From JAITWN01 sp034002745 (GTDB lineage: Bacteria > Pseudomonadota > Gammaproteobacteria > SZUA-140): a stretch of 64,000 bases of DNA. The notes under the pieces were generated by a model. It did no database searches and was not told the DNA's origin. It worked only from the letters and a program-made list of their open reading frames with translations. The stretch is from assembly GCA_034002745.1 (NCBI GenBank), contig JAVEZY010000009.1:1-64000 (forward strand), given 5' to 3'. Shown here in pieces: positions 7,869-15,418 of this stretch. Made by a program: the position numbers and the translations under genes. How positions within the stretch are numbered: the stretch's first letter is position 1; every line of letters starts with the position of its first letter.

Positions 7869-9191
7869 ATGGCAAGTCTGCCGGATACCGTGTCGCCGGG
7901 ACTCCATGGTTCCGCCGCGACCGAGTTGGAAGAAGAGCACATCGTTCACTGGAAGCGATCCGATCCGGGTCTCTTGTGGAGCGGGTGGCTGGCGCGGGCC
8001 CGGGGAGATGCCTCGGGGCTGCGGCGGTGGCGGCTGTGGATCTGGTGGAGCGCGCCGATGACGCGCCGGGAGCGTGCCCAGGCGCTGCTCGGGCTGCTGC
8101 TCTTCCCGCCGCTGACGATTCGCGAGGCCTGGCGTTGCGTGCGTCGCTGCGGCGGCAAGGTGCGGGACCGTCATGGCATACGAGCGCAGCGCCAGGTGCT
8201 GGATATTCTGGGGCTCGCTTTCGGCGCCGGTCTACCGCCCATCGCCTATTACAAATACCAGCTCTTCCTGTCCGAGCGGCGTGCGCTGGCCCATCAGTAT
8301 GTGGAAGATGCCGGTCGTTTTCTGCTGGTGCTGGCTGCGCGCTTGCCGCCGGCTCCCGACGCGAGGGTCGGCGCCAACAAGGGCGTCTTCGCGCACTGGT
8401 GCCGGGAACAGGGATTCCCCGTGGTTCACAGCCTGCTCGAGGTGGACGGAGAGCGGATCGTGTCCCATGCCGCGCTGCCCGCCACGGATCTGTTCTCCAA
8501 GCCCGAGAACTGGCGCGCGGGCAAGGGGGTGGAGCTGTGGCGCCACGTCCCGGCCGGCGGCGAGTCGCGCTGGCAGGGCAGGGATGGCGAAGCGCTCGAC
8601 GTCTCCGCGCTCGAGCAGCGGCTTCGCGAGCACTCTCGTGCATATGGCCGTCCCATCGTCCTGCAGCCCTTCCTGGTCAATCATCCCGTGATCCGTGCGC
8701 TCGGCAATGGCACGCTGTGCACGCTGCGGGTCATGACCGTCAGGCACCATCCCGGATCAGCGCAGGCGCTGTTGGCGGTGCTGCGCATCGGCACCGGCGA
8801 TGCGCAGGCGGACAATTTCGATCTGGGCGGACTCGCTACCGCCATAGATCTTGAATCCGGCCGCTGCGGCAAGGCGATCACCAAGCGCGGTGATTATCCG
8901 GTGGAGCGCTTGTCCGCCAATCCGGATAGCGGGGTGCGGATCGAGGGGGTGGAACTGCCGCACTGGCGGGAGGCGATTGCACTGGCGGCGAGGGCGCATG
9001 AACAGCTGCAATACGGCATGCCGGTGATGGGTTGGGACATCGCCATCCTCGCCGACGGTCCGGTGTTCATCGAAGCGAACCGCTTTCCCGGCGGCAACAT
9101 CGCCCAGATGCCGACCGGTCTGCCCCTGGGCGCCTCCGCCTTCGCGCCCTGCGTGGTGGACGCGCTGAAGAAGGGCTTTCGTGTGAGGTGA
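7869..9191 (+). CDS. Sugar-transfer-associated ATP-grasp protein, paralogue D
   Basis: A 440-residue full-length paralogue starting 2 bases after the stop of C, with no clear ribosome site, so translational coupling is likely. An in-frame start at 7770 lies inside C and adds non-family residues. It carries KRSDPGLLWSGWLARARGD, AYYKYQLFLSERR, FSKPENWRAGKG, FLVNHPVIRALGNGTLC, NFDLGGLATAID and GWDIAILADGPVFIEAN. It closes the array; the next gene is on the other strand. Role is as for A: probable ATP-dependent ligase acting in surface-glycan synthesis, substrate unknown. Confidence 0.82.
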   Translation: MASLPDTVSPGLHGSAATELEEEHIVHWKRSDPGLLWSGWLARARGDASGLRRWRLWIWWSAPMTRRERAQALLGLLLFPPLTIREAWRCVRRCGGKVRDRHGIRAQRQVLDILGLAFGAGLPPIAYYKYQLFLSERRALAHQYVEDAGRFLLVLAARLPPAPDARVGANKGVFAHWCREQGFPVVHSLLEVDGERIVSHAALPATDLFSKPENWRAGKGVELWRHVPAGGESRWQGRDGEALDVSALEQRLREHSRAYGRPIVLQPFLVNHPVIRALGNGTLCTLRVMTVRHHPGSAQALLAVLRIGTGDAQADNFDLGGLATAIDLESGRCGKAITKRGDYPVERLSANPDSGVRIEGVELPHWREAIALAARAHEQLQYGMPVMGWDIAILADGPVFIEANRFPGGNIAQMPTGLPLGASAFAPCVVDALKKGFRVR

Positions 9192-9302
9192 AACGCTTGT
9201 CGCGGAACCAATCTCTTCTCCGGGCATGCGCGCGCGACTCATGCCGATTGCTGCGGTGCCCTGCAGCCGTCCCGCATGCTGCGCGCGGGATGACGCAGTA
9301 AC

Positions 9303-9809
9303 TCAGTCCTCCCGCAGCAGTTCTTCCACGCGCGGCTGCAGGCTGGTCAGGCCGTGCTGGCGACCGATCTCCAGGGCTTCGGATCGGCTTGCGCCCTGCA
9401 GCCAGCGTGCGCGCAGGGCCATCAGGGCGCCGACGCGGTTGGCGCTGGCGCAATGGAGCAGGGTCTTCTCTCCCTGCGTATCCGCAAGCAGGTTGTCCAG
9501 CTTGCTTACATTCTCCCGCGTCAGTCCGGCGGCGCCGACGATCGGCAGGTTGTGGTAGTTCATGCCTGCCGCGTCGACCGCGGCGGCTTCGTCGTAGCCG
9601 CGGTCTTCAGCGGGCGCGCGCAGGTCGATGACGTGCATTCCACCCTCGGCAGCGAAGCGCTGCAACTCCTCGGGCGTTGGTTGACCGGCGACGCTCAGGT
9701 GCTGGTCGATGTCTCGGATCTCGGCCATTACCACCGTGCTTGCGATCATCAGCAGGGCGCCAAGCCAGCATGCCAGGCGGTGTGCAGAGGAAATCATCCG
9801 GTTCGGCAT
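9303..9809 (-). CDS. Exported cysteine phosphatase-like protein (DUF442/BLH type)
   Basis: The mature protein resembles the beta-lactamase-hydrolase-like/DUF442 phosphatase family. It begins IDQHLSVAGQPTPEELQRFAAEG and carries HVIDLR and a P-loop-like HCASANRVGAL. The cysteine is followed by four residues and an arginine, as in rhodanese-like active sites rather than the classical CX5R. A signal peptide (hydrophobic run ACWLGALLMIASTVVMA, about residues 13-29) directs it to the periplasm. ATG 9809 was chosen so that the signal peptide is near the N-terminus; an ATG at 9881 adds 24 residues. It is a stand-alone gene between the ATP-grasp array and amiE. Function is unproven. Confidence 0.7.
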   Translation of the reverse strand: MPNRMISSAHRLACWLGALLMIASTVVMAEIRDIDQHLSVAGQPTPEELQRFAAEGGMHVIDLRAPAEDRGYDEAAAVDAAGMNYHNLPIVGAAGLTRENVSKLDNLLADTQGEKTLLHCASANRVGALMALRARWLQGASRSEALEIGRQHGLTSLQPRVEELLRED

Positions 9810-10047
9810 CGTCTTGTCTCCATCAGGGAATCGAAGAACGGGGACGGGCCACGAATTCATCCGATGCTCTGCCGGGGTCAATCCGGCTGGATCGAAAACG
9901 CGAAAGCGAGGTCTGTCCCCGCGTCATTCTGGCCACAATGGTGGGCGCGGTTCAACCGATGGTGCGTAGATCTCTCCATTTCAGCCGATACGTGTCCCTC
10001 ATTTGCCCGCAAGAACGTTGTCTGGCCCCGGGTGATACGACTTGTGC

Positions 10048-11094
10048 TCAGGCTACTTTTTCGCTCATTTCCTTGCCGGTCGGCAGGTCGCCAACGGGGC
10101 ATTCGGGCGTTCCGATGTTCGCTCGGGTGAGGCGCTCCACCGTCTGCTGGGTCTTTTCCGGAGCGGTGATCCAGTTGCGATAAAACTCGAACGGACATTC
10201 CGCGATGCCCTTGTCGCCATCTCCCGAGGTGTGGATGCCGGTGTAGCCGCGATGCAGCAGCTTGAACAGGTGGTTCTGCGACTGATCGTTGGCGCGGGCA
10301 TCGCGGATCGCGGAAACCGACAGCTGCGCGTACTGGATGCCCATTTCCTCTTCGCCGCATTCGCCCAGCGTGCGGCCGTCGAAGCCGATGATGGCCGAGT
10401 GGCCGAAGTACGAGTAGACGCCATCGAAACCCGCGGCATTTGCAACGGCGACGTAGCAGTTGTTGGCCCAGGCCATGGCCTTCGCCATCAGGACCTGCTG
10501 GTCCTTCGCCGGATACATGTAGCCCTGGCAGCGCACGATCAGTTCCGCGCCCTTCATCGCGCAGTCTCGCCAGATCTCGGGATAGTTGCCGTCGTCGCAG
10601 ATGATGAGGCTGATCTTCAATCCCTTGGGTCCTTCGGTGACGTACGTGCCATCGCCCGGGTACCATCCTTCGATAGGGCACCAGGGAAGACATTTTCGGT
10701 ACTTCTGCACGATGCGTCCCTGGTCGTCGATCAGTACCAGCGTGTTGTAAGGCGACTTGCGGGGATGATCCTCGTGCTGCTCGCCGGTGATCGAGAATAC
10801 GCCCCAGGTCTTTGCCTTGCGGCAGGCTGCCGCGAAGATGTCGGTTTCATCGCCCGGTATCGTGGCCGCAGTCGCCATCATTTCGTCCGGGTCGTACATG
10901 ATCCCCGTGGTGGAGTACTCGGGAAAGATCACCAGATCCATCCCCGGCAGACCCTGCTTCATGCCTGTGATCATGTCGGCGATGCGCCGTGCGTTCTCGA
11001 TCACCTCGCTCTTGCTGTGCAGGCGCGGCATTCTGTAGTTTACGACCGCGACTCCGACTGTGTCCCTGCTGCTGGATATGTCGCCATGCCTCAT
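10048..11094 (-). CDS. amiE: Aliphatic amidase
   Basis: A 348-residue nitrilase-superfamily enzyme that hydrolyses short aliphatic amides to the acid and ammonia in the cytoplasm. From memory it is close to Pseudomonas AmiE along its whole length, beginning MRHGDISSSRDTVGVAVVNY. The catalytic triad is in place: Glu59 in FPEYS, Lys134 in KYRKCLPW, and Cys166 in IICDDGNYPE. The frame is open a further 71 codons upstream, but the chosen ATG matches the family start and has GGAG about 12 bases away. No amiC/amiR regulators or amide transporter are beside it, unlike in Pseudomonas. An inverted repeat lies in its leader. Confidence 0.95.
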   Translation of the reverse strand: MRHGDISSSRDTVGVAVVNYRMPRLHSKSEVIENARRIADMITGMKQGLPGMDLVIFPEYSTTGIMYDPDEMMATAATIPGDETDIFAAACRKAKTWGVFSITGEQHEDHPRKSPYNTLVLIDDQGRIVQKYRKCLPWCPIEGWYPGDGTYVTEGPKGLKISLIICDDGNYPEIWRDCAMKGAELIVRCQGYMYPAKDQQVLMAKAMAWANNCYVAVANAAGFDGVYSYFGHSAIIGFDGRTLGECGEEEMGIQYAQLSVSAIRDARANDQSQNHLFKLLHRGYTGIHTSGDGDKGIAECPFEFYRNWITAPEKTQQTVERLTRANIGTPECPVGDLPTGKEMSEKVA

Positions 11095-11108
11095 GATGGT
11101 TGCTCCGT

Positions 11109-11147
11109 TGAATGAAGTGACAATGTCCGCTCGCGCGGCTTCATTCA
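11109..11147 (-). promoter_or_regulatory. Inverted repeat in the amiE leader
   Basis: TGAATGAAG (11109-11117) and CTTCATTCA (11139-11147) are perfect complements separated by 21 bases, 15 to 53 bases before the amiE start. A hairpin could form in the mRNA leader. There is no following T-run, so it is not an intrinsic terminator as seen. A regulatory role is only suggested. Confidence 0.35.
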
Positions 11148-11330
11148 GCGAGGAGCAGGATGCATGCCATCCCTGGGGGGTGTGAAAAAACAGTGTCTTG
11201 CGTGACAGCATGGAAGAGGGGGCGTGCCTGGCCTGCACCACGATGACACAGGGACGGATCACGTTTCCCCGCCACTGCGCTGAAATCAGGCCCGTCGCAG
11301 GGATCAAACCTGGTATGTCCCCTTTCTGTT

Positions 11331-11342
11331 CTTTTCACTTTT
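11331..11342. repeat. CTTTTCACTTTT dispersed intergenic motif
   Basis: A short pyrimidine-rich motif that recurs, in relaxed form, in intergenic gaps at 16609-16640 and 49895-49998. It sits next to the cbbM terminator. Confidence 0.35.
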
Positions 11343-11351
11343 AAAACTTCC

Positions 11352-11387
11352 AAAAAAAAACCCTGCGTCCGATTCGGACGCAGGGTT
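11352..11387 (-). terminator. Rho-independent terminator of cbbM
   Basis: Reading the minus strand, a perfect 12-bp stem AACCCTGCGTCC/GGACGCAGGGTT with a 5-base loop is followed by a T-run (the A-run at 11352-11360). It lies 22 bases after the cbbM stop codon and separates cbbM from amiE, so the two are not one simple operon. Confidence 0.92.
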
Positions 11388-11409
11388 GGAGGACCCGAAG
11401 AAGATATGA

Positions 11410-12789
11410 TCAGGCGAACTTCTTGAGCTTCTCGCGCCAGCCCGGATAGAGCTTGTCCGCATCCTTCGGGAAGGAGAAGAACGCACGGGCGAACTCGCGA
11501 TGCTTGAGGGCGTAGTCGAGGGGTTCCGCGCCACTCTTCCAGCACTCGTACGCCTGGCGCAGGGAGATCGCGCCGGCGGCCGGGCTGTCGATATGGCCGT
11601 AGGAACCGCCGCCGGCGGTGTTGATGATGTTGCCGTGGCCCAGGTTCTTGAAGAAGCCGGGGAGGCGCAGCGCATTCATGCCGCCGGAGATGATCGGCGT
11701 GGTGGGCTTCATTCCGTACCACTTCTGGTAGTACACCGGTCCCTGGCACTCGTCACGCTCGATCATGTAGGCGATGACCTTGTCGTCCTGCTCGCCTTCC
11801 ATCTTGCCGTAGCCCATGGTGCCGACGTGAATGCCGGAAGCGCCCTGCAGGCGGGAGATCTTTGCCAGCACGAACGCGGTGTAGCCGCGCTTGGCGGAGG
11901 GCGAGGTGATGGCGCCATGGCCCGCGCGATGGTAGTGCAGGTACTGTCCCGGATACTGCCTGCGCGCGGTGGTGACCATGCCCGGGCCGCCGACGTAGCC
12001 ATCGACCAGGAACGCGAGCTTGTCGGCGTCGGAGCCGAAGGTTTCCAGTGCGAAGTCGGCGCGGGCGCACATCTCATAGTGATCGTCGGCCGTGATGTTG
12101 AGCGAGAAGAGCTTCGCCTCGCCGGTCTTGTCCTGTGCGCGCCGCAGCGAGTCAGCCACCAGCGTCAGGGTCTTCTTGAGCGGCGAGAAGACCTGGTTGC
12201 CCTGCGGTTCGTCGTTCTTGATGAAGTCGCCACCGAGCCAGAACTGGTAGGCGGCTTCGGCGAACGGCTCCGGACGCAGGCCCAGCTTGGGCTTGATGAT
12301 GGTGCCGGAAATGTAGCCGCCGTCCTTCACCGGGCGGCCGAGGATGCGCCACAGGTCGGAGATGTCACGGGACGGGCCATCGAAGAGCTGGATCGCGCGC
12401 GGCGGCACGAAGAAATCGATCATCTTCGCGTACTCGATGTCGCCCATGCCCTGGTTGTTGCCGATGGTGAGGGTCAGGAAGGACACAATCATCATGCGGC
12501 CGTCGATGACGTTGCGGTCGAACAGTTCCAGCGGATAGGCGATCCGCAGGTCCTCGTTCTTCTCGTCGATGTGATAGACGAGAGCGTCGACGCCCTTGGT
12601 GAAATCGTCGGTCGTGCTCACTTCAACGTTGGTGCCGGTGGAGGATTCCGCGGCGAAGTGGGCGGCGGCTTCCAGATAGGCGTGGCCGGCCTTCGGCTTC
12701 ATCCGGTAGGCAACGAGAATGTGGTTGCCGCCCGCGATCAGTTCATCCTCTTTGAGGCTCAGGTCTGCATAGCGATTCGATTGATCCAC
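11410..12789 (-). CDS. cbbM: Form II ribulose-1,5-bisphosphate carboxylase/oxygenase
   Basis: A 459-residue form II RuBisCO large subunit, the CO2-fixing enzyme of the Calvin cycle. It begins MDQSNRYADLSLKEDELIAG, like Rhodospirillum CbbM. The carbamylated lysine is Lys191 in GGDFIKNDEPQ; loop 6 reads GTMGYGKMEGE; other active-site segments are TIIKPKLGLRP, HYHRAGHGA and SGGMNALR. No small subunit is needed. Translation starts at GTG, with CGGAGC upstream. It is followed by a strong intrinsic terminator and preceded by 445 non-coding bases. No cbbR, cbbQ or cbbO is adjacent, so it is a solitary cbbM; regulators must be elsewhere. Confidence 0.97.
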   Translation of the reverse strand: MDQSNRYADLSLKEDELIAGGNHILVAYRMKPKAGHAYLEAAAHFAAESSTGTNVEVSTTDDFTKGVDALVYHIDEKNEDLRIAYPLELFDRNVIDGRMMIVSFLTLTIGNNQGMGDIEYAKMIDFFVPPRAIQLFDGPSRDISDLWRILGRPVKDGGYISGTIIKPKLGLRPEPFAEAAYQFWLGGDFIKNDEPQGNQVFSPLKKTLTLVADSLRRAQDKTGEAKLFSLNITADDHYEMCARADFALETFGSDADKLAFLVDGYVGGPGMVTTARRQYPGQYLHYHRAGHGAITSPSAKRGYTAFVLAKISRLQGASGIHVGTMGYGKMEGEQDDKVIAYMIERDECQGPVYYQKWYGMKPTTPIISGGMNALRLPGFFKNLGHGNIINTAGGGSYGHIDSPAAGAISLRQAYECWKSGAEPLDYALKHREFARAFFSFPKDADKLYPGWREKLKKFA

Positions 12790-12838
12790 TGTAAGCTCCG
12801 TTCAAAACCCGCGTTTTTCATAGGAAATAAGGGTCAAA

Positions 12839-12844
12839 ATTATA
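12839..12844 (-). promoter_or_regulatory. Probable -10 element of cbbM
   Basis: The minus strand reads a perfect TATAAT inside an AT-rich stretch 49 bases before the cbbM GTG. No -35 close to consensus lies 16-18 bases upstream, which would fit an activator-dependent promoter. I could not find a convincing CbbR half-site pair. Confidence 0.5.
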
Positions 12845-13105
12845 TACAAAACCGTAGGTCTTATTACACCGATTTTCTGCGGCGACGAGCAGTCAATCCC
12901 AACATGCTGTAATTTATGGTTGTTTTTACGATGTCACGTGCCTCCCGGATTTCCTTCCGGGGCGCGAAAACCACAACTTCACACCATTTGAGCGGGCGTC
13001 CGCACACTCATATACGCATCGATCGTGTGTGAACCGGGTGCGCGAAAGGCGTCGCGTGACGATTTGTCGCATTCACGGCCGAGCGAGTGGCGGCTAGGAT
13101 GGGAT

Positions 13106-13186
13106 CGTCGCTGCCCACTCCCTCGGGCAACGACCACTCTCTAAGCGACGACTGCGCCCCGTCAGGACGATGGGGCTTTTTTTTTT
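13106..13186 (+). ncRNA. Candidate terminator-ended small RNA
   Basis: About 80 bases on the + strand in a gap with no gene on that strand. An outer stem CGTCGC/GCGACG (13106-13111 with 13145-13150) encloses an inner stem TGCCC/GGGCA (13112-13116 with 13125-13129), whose loop is ACTCCCTC. A strong intrinsic terminator follows. A weak -10 (TAGGAT, 13095-13100) would place the transcript start at about 13107, just at the outer stem. The C-rich loop could pair with Shine-Dalgarno sequences, as known for several proteobacterial sRNAs. I do not recognise a named RNA family, and no -35 is convincing. Confidence 0.5.
13156..13186 (+). terminator. Intrinsic terminator of the candidate sRNA
   Basis: An 8-bp stem GCCCCGTC/GATGGGGC (one G-U pair) with loop AGGAC is followed by ten T residues (13177-13186). 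It is oriented to stop + strand transcripts. The nearest genes on both sides are on the minus strand, so it must serve a transcript starting in this gap. Confidence 0.85.
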
Positions 13187-13234
13187 GGAAAAGCCTTCAT
13201 CCGAAGGAAATGGTCTCTGACCCTCGGATTCTTC

Positions 13235-15403
13235 CTAGATCCGCACCGCCACATCGATGGTGCCGACGCGCCGTTCGATGTTGAGCGCCACGTCGGTGCC
13301 GCGGCGGCGGATGGCGATATCCACGCTGCCATCGCCAAAGCGCAGGCCCTTTATCCACATGCGGTGGATCTGGATCGGCAGGCGCGGGTGATCGAACCGG
13401 ACCTGCGGCCGCAATGGTGAAAAGCTCAGGCCGAGACACGCCTGCAGCAGCATGAACACCGCGCCGGCCGCCCAGGCCTGGGGGGAGCAGGCGACCGGGT
13501 ACAGCGTCGGACCCTGCCCCGGCAGCCGGTCGAAGCCGCAGAACAGTTCCGGCAGGCGGTGCAGTTCGAAGAACGTCGAGGCGGAGAACATGCCTGAAAG
13601 GATCGCCAGGGCGCCGTCCGTATAGCCGTAGCGCGCCAGCCCGGCGGCGACGATGGCGGTGTCGTGCGGCCATACCGAACCGTTGTGGTACGACATCGGA
13701 TTGTAGCGCGGCTCGCCGGAGTACACCGTGCGTATTCCCCAGCCGTTGAAGCCGGCGTCGCTGAGCAGGCCGGCCACGATGCGCGATGCGCGCGTCGGCG
13801 CGGCGATGCCGCAATAGAGCGCGTGTCCGGCATTCGAGGAGCGAATCGCGCAAGGATTCTTGGCGCCATCGAGCGCCAATGCGTAGGTGCCCAGATCCTC
13901 CAGCCAGAAGGCGCGATCGAATGCCTCCGCCAGCGGTATCAGGCGCCCGCGCCAGTAGGCAGCAAGGCGCGCATGACCCAGGGCCTCGGCGAGCTCGGCG
14001 CCGAGCGCGTAGGCCTCGTACACATAGGCCTGGACTTCGCAGAGGGCGATCGGGGGTTCGGCTGGCGAGCCGTCGCGATGAAATACGGAATCGTCCGAAT
14101 CCTTCCAGCCCTGCTGCACCAGGCCGCGTTCGCCATGCGGCGCGTATTCCACTAAACCGTCCTGGTCCGAGTCACCATAGCGTTCGACCCACTGCAGTGC
14201 GCTCTTGATGTTGGGCCACAGCTGGTTGATCAGCTCCCGGTCACCGGTCCGCTCGAAATAGCGGCCGGCAAGAATGACGAACAGCGGTGTGGCATCCACC
14301 GTGCCGTAGTAGCGACGGAACGGCACCTCGCCCAGCGCGGCCATTTCGCCCTCGCGCAGTTCGTGCAGGATCTTGCCCGGTTCGGCTTCGGAGGCCGGAT
14401 CTTCCTCATCCGCCTGGGTCGCGGCGAGGAACGACAGCACGCCGCGTGCAAGATCCGGCTGTGCCCATAGCGTCTGCAGGGCGGTGATCAGTCCGTCGCG
14501 CCCGAAAGGGGTGGAGAACCAGGGCACGCCCGCATAGGGATAGAACCCGTAACGCGTATCGGTGACCAGCATCTGCAGGTCCGCGGTGGAGCGTGAGATC
14601 CAGTCATTGACCAGTTCGTTGTCGGTATGGATCAGGGTCCGGGTGGCGATGCGCTCGGCGCGGGTCTGCGTCAGTTTTCTCACCGTCTCGGAATGTGAGT
14701 CGGTAACGAACAGATCAGTCGCGACACTGGTGCAGAGTACGGCTGCCTCCATTTCGAACGTCGCCCCGGGTTCCAGTCTCGCCCGGAACACGGCGGCGCC
14801 GGTGTCGAGGCGATCGGGTGTGCGGTCGAAGGAGACGCGGGTCTGCCGCACCACGTCATCCAGGCCCACATAGCCGATGATGGCGGCCCTGCCTTCGACA
14901 CGGATGGGCATGAGTTTGCCGTTGCGCGCGCGCCTGATGCCGCGAATCTCGAACATGTCGCTGAAGTCGCTGCCGAAGCTGTAGCGCAGACCGAGCTCGA
15001 TCGATTCCTCGCCGTAGTTCGCCAGCAGCAGGCGCTCGTGCAGTGTGCAGTCATGTACCGCGATCACGCGATGTACATGGAGCAACCCTTTCCCGATCAG
15101 CAGCTGATCTCCGTCCACGATATCCGGCGTGGTCTGGTCGACCACCAGCAGACTGTTGTCCAGCTTGACGGTGGAGTTCAGCAGCATGGGAGGCCGCTCG
15201 GCGACGGCGAGGCGCCAGCAGGAAAGATGGCGCGTGCCCAGATAGTACAGTCCCTGCTCGCCAGCGCCATCGCAGATGATTTCGCCATGGCGGTCGAACA
15301 CCGCGAAAGTGTCGCCTTCCTTGAGGACGCGCGTCCTGTCGTCCTCGCGCGGCGTGAGAATGGGAATATGCAACTGGGTTTCGGAGGTGGCGCGGTGTGG
15401 CAC
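13235..15403 (-). CDS. Amylo-alpha-1,6-glucosidase-like protein
   Basis: A 722-residue protein with the two-domain layout of bacterial amylo-1,6-glucosidase/GDE-like enzymes. An N-terminal beta-sandwich domain (about residues 25-220; EGDTFAVFDRHGEI, YYLGTRHLSCW) is followed by an (alpha/alpha)6 toroid (about 290-690; YAGVPWFSTPFGRDGLIT, GWKDSDDSVFHRDG, NPMSYHNGSVWPHDTAIVA). Family members remove alpha-1,6-linked glucose from glucans. The start is GTG with GAGGAGA 7 bases upstream. It lies 15 bases downstream of a glycosyltransferase gene, forming a two-gene operon. The two occur together in many bacteria, pointing to alpha-glucan or trehalose-like metabolism; the exact substrate is unknown. 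Confidence 0.88.
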   Translation of the reverse strand: MPHRATSETQLHIPILTPREDDRTRVLKEGDTFAVFDRHGEIICDGAGEQGLYYLGTRHLSCWRLAVAERPPMLLNSTVKLDNSLLVVDQTTPDIVDGDQLLIGKGLLHVHRVIAVHDCTLHERLLLANYGEESIELGLRYSFGSDFSDMFEIRGIRRARNGKLMPIRVEGRAAIIGYVGLDDVVRQTRVSFDRTPDRLDTGAAVFRARLEPGATFEMEAAVLCTSVATDLFVTDSHSETVRKLTQTRAERIATRTLIHTDNELVNDWISRSTADLQMLVTDTRYGFYPYAGVPWFSTPFGRDGLITALQTLWAQPDLARGVLSFLAATQADEEDPASEAEPGKILHELREGEMAALGEVPFRRYYGTVDATPLFVILAGRYFERTGDRELINQLWPNIKSALQWVERYGDSDQDGLVEYAPHGERGLVQQGWKDSDDSVFHRDGSPAEPPIALCEVQAYVYEAYALGAELAEALGHARLAAYWRGRLIPLAEAFDRAFWLEDLGTYALALDGAKNPCAIRSSNAGHALYCGIAAPTRASRIVAGLLSDAGFNGWGIRTVYSGEPRYNPMSYHNGSVWPHDTAIVAAGLARYGYTDGALAILSGMFSASTFFELHRLPELFCGFDRLPGQGPTLYPVACSPQAWAAGAVFMLLQACLGLSFSPLRPQVRFDHPRLPIQIHRMWIKGLRFGDGSVDIAIRRRGTDVALNIERRVGTIDVAVRI

Positions 15404-15418
15404 GGGTTTTCTCCTCAG

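Noticed and set aside
10048..11307. A longer amiE reading frame from 11307
   Set aside because: The first 71 codons have no amidase similarity, while the internal ATG matches the known AmiE N-terminus.
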